In this document: piece after piece, positions 12,132 through 22,517 of the stretch
Position numbering within the stretch: the first letter of the stretch is position 1
Layout: each line of letters begins with the position of its first letter
Assembly (NCBI RefSeq): GCF_000218685.1
Contig: NW_006763295.1
Span: forward strand, 2,430,882 to 2,494,881
From: Serpula lacrymans var. lacrymans S7.9
Taxonomy: Eukaryota; Basidiomycota; Agaricomycetes; Boletales; Serpulaceae
DNA: 64,000 nucleotides
Direction: 5' to 3'
Position numbers and translations under genes: made by a program
The notes under the pieces: generated by a model
Databases searched by the model: none
Told to the model about the DNA's origin: nothing
Seen by the model: the letters and a program-made list of their open reading frames with translations, nothing else

Positions 12132-12761
12132 TAATCACCAATGAACGTGGTGAAAGTATGGCGGCCCAGTTCGCTGATGAAAATGGTTTGGATGAAGTTA
12201 GGTTTGCTCCCAAATATGTGTACATATGGACCCATCGAAGCAAGCACTTGCTAAGTGCTTACGTCACTGTAGACGCGGAGACGCGGACCTCTGTGTTCAA
12301 TCCCCGACATGCAGCGGCAAACTAGCTCCCAGACGTTCAACCTGAAACCACCATAGTAATTCGCTAATAAAATGATTCCGTATATCTACATACTGGTACA
12401 GTCATTCTCATCGGTAGTAAAATGAGCGTAAGTTTTCATGTTTTTTTCTTTCTAAAAAGAAAGCATTTTTCTAAGTACATTGCATATTCAGTCTAATGTG
12501 TTGCTGCCGCCACTGACCGAGTAAAAGCACATACTCCTTCCATTATATAGGCTCCCAGCGGATCGACTGGCGGCGGTATATCGATACAATATTAATATTA
12601 TTATTCGATTAGTTCGGCCTCTGAATTCACAAACCGGTATTCACTCCTTCTACTACATCCCACCGCCCTTGTCGTTCCCTCGGTACTGCCTTTCATATTC
12701 CCTGAAGCATTGAGTATCTCACATCCTACTACTACGCTGCCTCTTTGTCGAATTCACCTCC
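12132..12761. promoter_or_regulatory. Shared divergent promoter of module 1
   Basis: 630 bases between two divergent start codons. The kinase-proximal ~180 bases are clearly similar to the same position in module 2 (16480-16660). An inverted repeat CTTTC-N6-GAAAG lies near 12449. The close spacing suggests co-regulation of the pair, which is inference. Confidence 0.6.
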
Positions 12762-13882
12762 ATGGAGAATATAATGACCGCCACCTCAGACGCGGACGTT
12801 CTAACATCATTAGTCTCGTTGCCCAAACTCGTTGCGAAGTGCACTCCGTTGGAGAAAAGCAGAATATACCAAGATATCACCTTTGAGTTACTTACACGAT
12901 GTCATATGCACTCTACCAATGCGCAGCTTGGTATAGAAGATGAGATCGAAAGGATCAGGATTCACTTCAAGGGGTCTGTTATTTTTCTGGCTTCGTCCCT
13001 TTGGGCTATTCTTTGGACTGACTATTTGTTAAGACTACATCAAACCAGGCGTGGATATGAACAAGCAAAGAAGTCATGGAACCCCCGAAAGATATACAAA
13101 CAGCGCCGTCGTCATCTCAAACTCGCCGCAGAAAGTTTTGATCTCCTGGAAGCAACCAAAGTGAGAGGCTGACTGGGTTTAGAATTAGTCCGTATGATGG
13201 CTCATAGTTAAGGCAGAACACTTCGGATAGCATTTTACAAAGGACGTGTTTTAGTGCAGGAGGTGAGTGGTAGATATAATGTCCTTTGATAACCGACTAT
13301 GGAATTGTGTCAAGTCAACCTAACGGTAACCTTTTGTTCGTTAGACCAGCAATCATTGATCAGTACCACGGCCAGTTTTCTCACTGCGGTTGATTATATT
13401 ACTAAGGGTGGTGAGTCTATAAGCTCCCCGGTTCTCAGTGAGAAGAGCTGAACCGCCTTCCATACGTGTGCAGAGATGGACGACGAAGAAGACGAGATAA
13501 ATGCTGATGAGGATACTCTGGCATCACCCGGTGACGGAGATCAAAGCGAAGAGCAAGCTGTAGCACAAGTTCAAGATTTTACTCGGGCTATTCAAGAGAT
13601 GCCAATTGCACAAGTTCAAGGTTTTACTCAGGCTATTCAAGAGATGCCAAATTCGCCAACAACGAACTTTACCATAAACATAACCCAGAATATTTTCTGC
13701 CAAAGTGTTGTGCATCAAGGTTCCGGGTCTAGTACGAATTCTTCAGTCATCGCGGGTGGTTCAAACAATAGGGGAGGAGGTATGCTGAGGCTATTTCTTT
13801 GTAGTTGCAACAGAAAGCTGACAAACAGCACTGGAATGTAGGCAGTCAACATACGACCTCCTCTTCTCGACGGTCTACATGA
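12762..13882 (+). CDS. Small helical protein A with amyloid-like C-terminal motif
   Basis: Six exons (12762-12973, 13034-13160, 13217-13262, 13345-13410, 13474-13779, 13842-13882) give 265 residues. Residues 1-70 are helical (PLEKSRIYQDITFELLTRC). A basic helix (WNPRKIYKQRRRHLKLAAE) and another helical segment (STTASFLTAVDYI) follow. An acidic linker leads to a 15-residue sequence present twice (AQVQ-FT-AIQEMP). The end is NIFCQSVVHQGSGSS then NSSVIAGGSNNRGGG and a Ser/Arg tail. The VIAGGSNN core resembles the RHIM pattern. No signal peptide. Exon 2 can be read continuously with exon 1, but the intron position matches copy C, so the spliced form is preferred. Paired head to head with kinase 1. 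Function unknown; an adaptor or effector is inferred. Confidence 0.8.
13563..13652 (+). repeat. 45-bp direct repeat, two copies, in small protein A
   Basis: Units at 13563-13607 and 13608-13652 differ at only a few bases and encode AQVQ(D/G)FT(R/Q)AIQEMP plus one residue. Copies B and C have a single unit, so the duplication arose after the modules separated. Confidence 0.9.
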
Positions 13883-14950
13883 AATGCACATCTGGACCCG
13901 TGTTTGTTGTAGCCGTCAGGTGCTCTGACGTGCCACTGTGTGGCGGGCTTTCGACCTTTTTAGCATGCAGCGTGGCGCCCAAGCTCGTCGCTGTGGACAG
14001 TTCTTCCGTACGCGGTGCGCTAAGGCTTAGGCCATCTGCAAGTGGAGTACTGAGTCGGCGAATTTCGTCTGATGGACCTGCTGCTTAGCGTCAGATGTTC
14101 TTGGATTATTCTTTAGCCTGTCTCCACATCTACAAAAACTATGTAAACGGTGAGGGGAACTACAAGATCTGGAACGCATTTCAGGAAATCGGGAGCCGGA
14201 AAAAGAAATATGTGAAGAGGTCGTGAACCACCACTTCGTATGGCGTTGTCAGTGGGCTGGAACGAGGCGATAAGAACAACGGCGAAATTCACATGCGCAC
14301 AGACTTTCACCCACTTGCCAAAATTGCGACAAAACAGGGGAGTGACTGGATAAATCCGACCCTTGACAGTTTGAATGTCACATCCCTGATTTAGAGAGGC
14401 TTGGCTATTTACGGGAGTACTGTAAATGCGCAAACACCGTGGCGCCTAGCTTTGATACGAATGGTGATACTTGCAGGTGCAATTTCCGAGTTAGCCAGCG
14501 GTCACATGGAATACGTTTGAAGTTCGCTACCACGAATCCGGGACCTCGGAGGGATCTATAGGTGTAGCCCAGCACCATATCATTCATAAACGTTAACCTT
14601 CGGTCCATTTTTTGGGGCACGATATACAAAAAACTATGACCATTAGTTCTATTCATTAATGCAGGCAATTAATCAACTAGAACTCGTTCAACGACATGGA
14701 AAGAGTGTCTCTGACCTTTGAAAACGGCATTTTAGACAACGTGACTATGCCATAACGCTACCTCAGTTTGAATCCTTTCATGGTAATTGTGCTATCAGTT
14801 GGCCAGCCTGAGGGATAAAGACCAAAGATGAACAAGTCAGGCCAGTACACATGTATCCATTCGTTAAAACCATTGAAATCGGTCCTTATCAGTTTTGAGT
14901 CTTTTGACCAACCTTAATGGAGATATGTTCAGAGCAGACTCGAATGTAAT
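13883..14950. other. Duplicated non-coding tail of unit 1
   Basis: This region is closely similar to 18196-19344. ORFs exist on both strands (for example 13879-14088 plus and 14113-14433 minus), but frames are not kept between copies: an 8-base difference shifts the plus frame and a stop breaks the minus frame. A GTGGGT/GTGAGT to TTCCAG pair on minus is kept in both copies (around 14270-14320 and 18590-18640), so a decayed or non-coding spliced transcript is possible. I assign no gene. Confidence 0.5.
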
Positions 14951-15091
14951 CAACAACACATTCATATGCAGCTGCGACTCCTGGTCACATGAAGTACGCT
15001 TAACGTACACTACACAGAGGCCAGGAATCCAGTTCCTCGGATAGATCCATAGATAGATGTAGCAGGTATAATGGTAAAGAACGTAAGGGTT

Positions 15092-16479
15092 TCAAGGCGT
15101 TGGCATCGCCGGCACTCTCCTGATAATATAACCGATGCGACGGGTCCAATGAGTGGCACCGCGATAAAGGCCTGTGATATTGCCATCCTCCTTGTCAACG
15201 ACGCGTGAGCGTAATTTCCAGCTGCTGAGCTGCTTGAGAATCTGGTCAAAACGCGCAACGACTTCATCCATAGTAGGCCGCTTTGCCGGGTCATTCTGTA
15301 TCATGTCGTTCACCAGAGGTTCCATGAATTCAAATCCATTTTTTGTCTAGATGTGGAAACCATGACCATTCGATTGATTTTCCGGTAGTGCAGATGTTTA
15401 CTCACCAGTAAAAATGTATTCCTAATCATATTGCCAAGATAGTAAACGTCTGTTGGGAACGGGTTACGAGGCTCATTCGAATTTTGAAACTCGGGAACAG
15501 TCTTGTCTCCCCCCCATATGGGACCTTCCAGAGGCGCAACGTTATTAACATCGTAACGCCGAGATATACCAAAGTCAATGAAAAAATATTTTGGCGGACG
15601 TTGAGTGCGAGTGAAAAATCTAGCTTCCCCTTTGAAGTCGCGTCTCATAACTATGTCCTGAGGGTGATACGGATCAATGAACAGACTCGTAGCATCCATC
15701 ATAATGTTCAGAGCCATACAGTCACTAGATAATCATCATTCAGTGGTAGAAATTATAAGCGACAAACTTCATATACCGATGTGCTACGTGTTGCTTATGG
15801 ATGAATTGCAGGCCCTGATGGTAAATGAATTGCTTTAGATGTACAATCGAAAGGTCGACAAGCTCTTTACCACAAAAAGTTGGTGAAAGCATTCGACTAC
15901 TTCGCCGCAAGTATCGAAATGTGGTTTGGTGAATGGTCGCAATAAGGGCATGACTATAATAGCCTGGTCTTCATCGTCTGGTACATGGAGCACATCGTAT
16001 ATCGGTACGCAGTGATTCGCAGGGTCAGATGTAAGTGTTTCTGAAGAGAATAGTTGGCCGATTTCAATCTCGAAGGGATGTTGAGACTTTTTTATGAACT
16101 TTAAAGTCACGAACTGTCCGTCAGATATGCGCGTTGCGTCCAATATATGCTGAATCTGGAGTAGCCATATTAGAAAATATAAATGTCATGAAACGCAACG
16201 TACCAGAGGAACAATGCTATCTTCACACTCCAACCAATCCTTTCTGGTACCTTGCCACGAAGGGACCCACTCTGGAGAATATCGAGGACGCAGCAAATAA
16301 CCGGCATCTTTCAACCACTGATAGTACTTGCACCACAGCAATTCACCTCGCCCGATGGCACCAGGCATGGTTGAGATAGGTCCGCCTAGCGTTTTACGCA
16401 CACGTTCCTTAAATCTTGCTTGATCCTGGTTTCTTTTTGCATCTTCTTCAGCTTGACGCTTGCGACGACGAGAAAGCAT
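15092..16479 (-). CDS. Protein kinase 2 of the triplicated module
   Basis: Five exons (16479-16204, 16155-15871, 15814-15777, 15724-15406, 15346-15092) encode 390 residues, the same exon lengths as kinase 1. The catalytic motifs after splicing are HRDCMALN, FIDFG and TDVYYLGNMI, so it appears functional. Differences from kinase 1 are mostly conservative substitutions spread over the gene. The HRD Arg codon is again split by an intron. It is head to head with small protein B across 633 bases. An active protein kinase with unknown substrate is inferred. Confidence 0.88.
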
Positions 16480-17112
16480 TGATTGCCAGTGAACGTGGTG
16501 ACAATACGGTGGTCTAGCTTTCCGATGAAAATGATTTCGATGAAGTTAAGTTTAGCCCAAAATATGTGTACATATGGATCCATTGAGACAAGCACCAGGT
16601 AAATATCGCAGGCGCGGAGCTCTGTGTCTGATCGAAATTTGATCCCCGACACACAGCGGCAAACCAGCTCCCCGATGAAGTTCAACCGCAAGTATTATTT
16701 CTGAGGCCCATCCATGTCTACATTCATTTGATTTGGTAACAATAATTACCTTAAGCATGCAGTTTTCCACGAATATCTAATTGCACAAGGTATCACTTAC
16801 TGATGCGGGTGCTGAGAAATTCCGTAAAATACTGGACTGACTCCTTCCAATATAGGCTTCCGAACCGACTGGTCCCTGGAGACCCTAGAAATGCGATGGG
16901 GCCGGTGTCGACACATAGACTCTATTATTGGGTCGGCCTCTGAATGCATAATCCAGGATATATATCCAGACTTCAACCCACCCACTGGCTGCCCTTGTCA
17001 TTTCTCAGCCCTTTACATGTATCTTCAAATAAGTCAACCGCAAAGTCTCTGACGTTCATTGGGCCAAGTGTCTAACATATTACCTTGCTGTCTCATTGTC
17101 TAACTCACCTCC
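16480..17112. promoter_or_regulatory. Shared divergent promoter of module 2
   Basis: 633 bases between divergent starts, almost the same spacing as module 1. The kinase-proximal part is conserved with module 1, including the shared ATATGTGTACATATGGA block near 16561. This block is an obvious candidate regulatory element. Confidence 0.6.
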
Positions 17113-18195
17113 ATGGAGAACTTAATCACCGCTAGCGGTAGACCAGACATCATAACATCCCTAATCTCGTTGCCCAGACTTCTTGCGAAGTGCAGTCCTT
17201 TGGAGAAAAGCAAAATATACCTAGACATCACCTTGGAGCTGCTTACTCATTGCCAAAACACTTCTAGTAATGAGCATCTGGGTGTACAGGACGAGATCGA
17301 AAGGATCGAGGATCATTTCGAGCGGCTAGTTATTTTCCGCTTTCGTCCCTCCATTCTGGTCTAACTATTTTTCTTTTTAATCCTCAGGCTACTCAACACT
17401 ACGCATAGCTATGAACAAGCAAAGAAGTCGTGGAACCCCCAAAAAATACTTAAGCGGCGTCGTCAGCATATCAAACTCGCCACACAAAGTTTTGATCTGC
17501 TAGAAGTAACCAAAGTGAGTTATTGAAACTGTCCCTACAATTGATTACTCATTCCGTGGCAGACAACTTCCGATCGCATTTTACGAAAGGCATGCATTAG
17601 TGCAATAGGTGAGTGGTATGTGTAGTAATCTTCATTTCAATCCGATTGCGAGTTAGTGGGGATGTCTTGTTGAGCCGAACTAACGGCGACCTTCTGTTCA
17701 TTAGACCAACGATCATTGATCAGTACCACAGCAAGTTTCCTCACTGCTATTGACAATGCCACTCAGAACGGTATGTCAATGATATTCCTACTATCTTACT
17801 GAGAAGGGCTCGACTATCTGCATATTTACTTACATAGATATGGATGACAAAGAAGACGAGATAAATGCTGATGGGGATGCTTTGGCATCATCAGCTGACG
17901 AAGATCAAAGCGAAGAGCAAGTTGTAGCACAAGTTCAAGGTTTTACTCGGGCTATTCAAGAGATGCCAATTTCGCAAGCAACGAACTTTACCTTCAACCA
18001 GAATATTTTCTGCCAAAGTGTTGTGCATCAAGGTTCCGGGTCTAGTACGAATTCATCAGTCATCGCGGGTGGTTCAAATAATAGGGGAGGAGGTATGCTG
18101 AGGCTATTTCTTCGTAGTTGCAACAGAAAGCTGACAAACAGCACCGGAATGTAGGCAGTCAATATACGACCTCCTCTTCTCGACGATCTACGTGA
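17113..18195 (+). CDS. Small helical protein B with amyloid-like C-terminal motif
   Basis: Six exons (17113-17324, 17388-17514, 17563-17608, 17705-17770, 17838-18092, 18155-18195) give 248 residues. Exons 1-4 and 6 have the same lengths as in copy A. The helical N-terminus (PLEKSKIYLDITLELL), basic helix, acidic linker, single AQVQGFTRAIQEMP unit, and C-terminus QSVVHQGSGSS then NSSVIAGGSNNRGGG are all kept. The exon 1 donor is GC (GCTAGT) where copy A has GT. A GT site three bases downstream would shift the frame. Thus the gene is intact only if the GC-AG intron is used. Paired with kinase 2. Confidence 0.75.
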
Positions 18196-19344
18196 AATAC
18201 ACATATACACATCTGGGCCCGTGATTGTTGTAACCGTCAGGTGCTCTGACGTGGCACTGTATAGCAGGCTTGCGACCCTATTAGCTTGCAGCGTAGCGCC
18301 CAAGCTCGTCGCTGTGGACAGTTCTTCCGTTCGCGGTGCGCTAAGGGTTAGGCCATCTGCTAGTCGAGTACTGAGTCGGCGAATATCGTCTGATGGACCT
18401 GCTGCTTAGCGTCAGATTTTCTTGGATTATTCTGTAGCCTATTTTCACGTCTACAAAGACTATGTAACTGGTGAAGGAACTACAAGGTCTGGAACCCATT
18501 TCAGGAAATCGGGAGCTGGAAAAAGAACAAAGATGTGAAGAGGTCGTGAGCCACCACTTGGTATGGAGTTGTCAGTGTGCTGGAACGAGGCGATAAGAAC
18601 AACGGCGGAATTCACATGCGCACAGACTTTCACTCACTTGTCAAAATTGCGACAAAGCAGGGGAGTGACTGGATAAATCCGACCCTTGACAGTTTGAATG
18701 TCACATCCCTGATTCAGAGAGGCTTGGCTATTTACGGGAGTACTGTAAATGCGCAAGTGTGAAGAACACCGTGGCGCCTAGCTTTGATACTGTGGTGTGA
18801 CACTTGCAGGTACAATTTCCGAGTTAGCCAGCGGTCACATGGAATACGTTTGAAGTTCGCTACCACGAATCCGGCACCTCGGTGGGATCTATATGTATAG
18901 CCTAGCACCATATCATATCATTCATAAACCTCCGGTCCATTTTTTGGACACAATATACAAGAAAGTGCGATCATTAGTTCTATTTATTAATGCAGGCAAT
19001 TAATCAACGCGAACTCGTTCAACGACATTGAAAGAGTGTCTCTTGAAAACGGCAAAATTTTAGACAACGTAACCGTGTCATAACACTGCCTCAGTTTGAA
19101 TTGGCATACATTATTCAGATATTCATATGGCGGCTATCCCTCTGTGATCGATTTCTCAACCAAAATACAACCTTTCATGGTAATTAAGCTATCAGTCGGC
19201 CAGCCTGAGGGATAAAGACCAGAGAGGAACAAGTCAGGCCAACATACGTGTATCCATTCGTTAAAACCACTGAAATCGGTCCTTATCAGTTTTGAGTCTT
19301 TTGACCGACCTGAGTGGAGTTATGTTCAGAGCAGACACGAATGC
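18196..19344. other. Duplicated non-coding tail of unit 2
   Basis: Counterpart of 13883-14950, with substitutions and small indels that are not multiples of three. No gene is supported. Confidence 0.5.
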
Positions 19345-19475
19345 AACCAATAACACATTCATGTGTAGCCGCGACTCCTGGTCACATAAAGTACACTACA
19401 GAGGCCAGGAATCCAGTTCCTCGGATAGATCCATAAGTAGATGTAGCAGGTATAATGGTAAAGAACGTAAGGGTT

Positions 19476-20859
19476 TCAAGGCGTTGGTATCGCCGACACT
19501 CTCCTAACTATATAGCTGATGCGACGGGTCCAATGAGTGACACCACGATAAAGGCCTGTGATATTGCCATCCTCCTGGTCAATGACGCGTGACCGTAGTT
19601 TCCAGCTACTGATATTCTGAAGAATATGGTCAAAGCGCCCAACGACTTCATCCATGGTGGGCCGCTTTGCTGGGTCATCTTGTACCATGTCTTTCACCAG
19701 CGTTTCCATGAATTCAAACCCATTTTTTGTCTTGGTTTATACAAGCATATGCAATTAACCTCTTTCAGCATAGGGGTATCACTCACCAGCAAGAATTCAT
19801 TCCTTATCATGTTTCCTAGATAATATACGTCTGTTTGGAAGGGATTGCGAGGCTCATGCGACTTTTGAAATTCAGGTACAGTCTTATCGCCTCCCCATAT
19901 GGGTTCTTCCAGAGGGGCAACATTGTCCGCTTCATAACGTCGAGATATTCCAAAGTCGATGAAAATGTATCTCGGAGGACGCTGAGTGCGAGTCACGTAT
20001 CTAGCCCGGCCTTTGAAATCACGTCTCATATTACGCTTTTGCGGGTGAAAAGGATCGATGAATTGCGTTGCGTCCATCATGATATTGAGATCCATGCAGT
20101 CACTATTAGTCTTTAAGAGAACATCCAAGGACAAGAACCCGACAAAAAAACACACCGATGAGCGACATGTTGCTGATGAATAAATCGTAAACCCTGCGGA
20201 GCGAGATAATCAGTAGCCCATTTGAAAAACTTGAAGAGTTCTCACCACAAACAGTTGGCGAAAAAAATCCAGTACTTCACCGCAAGTGTCAAACCGGGGA
20301 TCGTTAAATGGTCGCAACAGCGGCATGACCAGAATAGCCTGATCATCGTTATCTGGTACATCGAGCACGTCATGAATTGGGACGCAATGATTGGCAGGAT
20401 CAGAGGCCAATGGTTCTGTCGAAAATAGTCGGCCAATTTCAATCTCATAAGGATGTCGTGACTTCCTCATCAACTTCAGTGTCACAGCAAGTCCATCGAC
20501 CATGCGAGTTGCATCCATCACATGCGTTAACTACGAGATGGTGATTGAAAAACGCAGCGAGTAGAGTAAATCACACAACGTACCGTAGGAACTTGGCTAT
20601 CTTCGCATTCTGCCCAATACTTGTTGTTACCTTGCCATGAAGGAACCCACCCAGGCGCGTATCGAGAGCGTAGTAAGTAGCCAATATCCTTTAGCCATTG
20701 ATAGTGCTGGCACCACCATAGTTCAGTTTTAACAACAGTCTCGGGCGTGGTCTGTAAAGGAGAACCAAACACTTGAAGTGCACGTTTCTCGATGATCGCC
20801 TGTGTCTGTGCTAAACTTGCTTCTCGCTCAGCTTGGCGCTTGCGTCGACGAGACAGCAT
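19476..20859 (-). CDS. Protein kinase 3 of the triplicated module
   Basis: Five exons (20859-20584, 20530-20246, 20193-20156, 20102-19787, 19730-19476) encode 389 residues. Exon lengths equal those of kinases 1 and 2 except one codon missing in exon 4. VTLKLM (Lys), HRDCMDLN, FIDFG and TDVYYLGNMI are intact after splicing. It is the most diverged of the three. It is head to head with small protein C across 600 bases. An active kinase is likely; substrate unknown. Confidence 0.87.
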
Positions 20860-21459
20860 TGGTGAATATTATAACGGCCAGTGCAAGGTCGCAATGTCGA
20901 TTACACTGCTTTTGCCCCAGCTGAAGTCCCGCTTCGTCGGACTCTAAAGATAAGTCCCCGACATACCCCGCGGCAGTGACGCTAGCGCTTGCAACGTTGG
21001 TCAATTTACGGAAAACATATACCTATGCCTCAATGCATGCACACTGCGATATGTGATCTGTTGGTTACGCATGCCATTTATACATTACGTCTATCTGGGA
21101 GTGGGCTTGGATTGAAGCCTGTCTTTTCATCTGTTTGATTCAGGATGTGATGTCACGTTACTCTAACAGGCTCTTACTAGCCAACCAAATGAACTTCAAA
21201 GTGGAACTTTAAGGGAATTATTCAGTTGCGCAAAACCCACGATAAACTTAAAGGTATAGTATTGGTATAAGTAGCATATATTTGCGCATTTACCATGTGA
21301 CGCTAGTACCGTTTTATCTCATCCTATTCCAGCAGCCAACTAGTCACAACTTAAAAAGAGGACAATGACAATTCGATCACTAGCACATCGGATTTTCCCC
21401 TCTATACCCTGACGATCTTATCACATACGTATATACTTCCACAGAAGCTCCTGCGAAAC
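20860..21459. promoter_or_regulatory. Shared divergent promoter of module 3
   Basis: 600 bases between divergent starts. Sequence similarity to modules 1 and 2 is weak, but spacing and orientation are preserved. Confidence 0.5.
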
Positions 21460-22517
21460 ATGGAAAGACTTGATGATGCCAGCAGCTCTTCCAACTTTGA
21501 CCTTCTAGCATCCCTCAGTTCACTATCCAAAGACACTGAGAAGTGTTCATATCTTGAGAAGGGTCAACGGTACCGAGAGATCTCCCTAGAACTACTCTAT
21601 CAATGTCAGAGATATTCCAGCCAGTCTCAACTGAATGTTGGAGAGGACCTCCACAGAATCGAGATTCTTATTTCAAGGTATTCAACTATTTCTCTATTGG
21701 TACTCTGATTTTATTCTTCTGGTTTTTACTCAGACTAAATATCATGGCGCTCCAACTTGAACAACAAAGAAAGTCGTTTGTATGGCATCCGAGGAAATTA
21801 ATGAGGATGTATCGCACACGTCGTGAATTTGCCGCACAAAGCCTTGAGGTGCTGAAGTTCACGAAAGTAAGTGATTGAATTCGATAAGGACTTATCACTT
21901 ATAATCGCATAGAATACTTCAGATGATATTCTGAGGAGGAGAATATACAGCGTAGAAAGTGAGCTCGATGTCCCCTGCTACATCCATCTCCGAGACCGTT
22001 CACATTGGCCAGTCTGGCTGATGTCAAATCTTCATTTCGTTAGATCGTGAGGCAATTATCAATTCTACAGCAAGCTACTTCACGGCTGTAGACAGTATTA
22101 TTCAAGGCGGTGCGTTTTCAGCTTACCTTGAGTCTCACTACAAAGGACAAATTTATTCTCTCTGTTTTATTTTGCAGACGTAACGAGTGAAGATGAGGCT
22201 AACGACGATGGGCCTGATGCGGAATTTAATCAAAACGATCAGCAGGTCCTAACACAAGTGCAAGGTTTCCATCAGGCTCTTCAGTCGATACCCGTCGATC
22301 AGCTTAAAGCATCGACCGTAATTATAAATCAAGATGTCTTCATCCAAAGTGTTGTAAACCAAGGATCCAGTACAAATTCCTCAGTTATTGTGGGTGGATC
22401 ACACAACAGGGGTGGAGGTTCGTTATTTTGTAAAATATTCGATGAAAAGATGATAAGCAGGACCTCATCGCAGGCAATCAATATAATAATACATCCTCTT
22501 CCCAACCATTCATATGA
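21460..22517 (+). CDS. Small helical protein C with amyloid-like C-terminal motif
   Basis: Six exons (21460-21677, 21734-21866, 21913-21958, 22044-22109, 22178-22417, 22474-22517) give 248 residues. Exons 3 and 4 are exactly 46 and 66 bases as in copies A and B, with the same phases. The helical N-terminus (YLEKGQRYREISLELLYQC), basic helix (WHPRKLMRMYRTRREF), acidic linker and VQGFHQALQSIP segment are followed by INQDVFIQSVVNQGS and NSSVIVGGSHNRGGG. All introns have good GT-AG sites here, which supports the model for A and B. Paired with kinase 3. Function unknown. Confidence 0.82.

Larger units (their letters stand above)
10606..14950. repeat. Tandem segmental duplication unit 1
   Basis: The unit begins with the sequence CAACAACACATTCATATGCA, which recurs at 14951, giving a period of about 4345 bases. 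It contains kinase 1 (minus), the shared promoter, small protein A (plus) and about 1 kb of non-coding DNA. Similarity to unit 2 covers coding, intronic and downstream DNA alike, which indicates a recent duplication. Confidence 0.9.
14951..19344. repeat. Tandem segmental duplication unit 2
   Basis: The left boundary repeats the sequence found at 10606, and the right boundary near 19345 repeats it in a diverged form. It contains kinase 2, a divergent promoter, small protein B and a non-coding tail. It is the closest relative of unit 1. Confidence 0.9.

Noticed and set aside
12762..13172. Unspliced 136-codon ORF as the whole small protein A, with a membrane-like segment
   Set aside because: The hydrophobic stretch is an intron in copy C and is broken by stops in copy B. 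Downstream exons with fixed lengths continue the protein.
13879..14088. ORF of 69 codons also present in copy 2 (18221-18409)
   Set aside because: It is reached by a different frame in each copy because of an 8-base length difference, and it lies after the conserved stop of the small protein genes.
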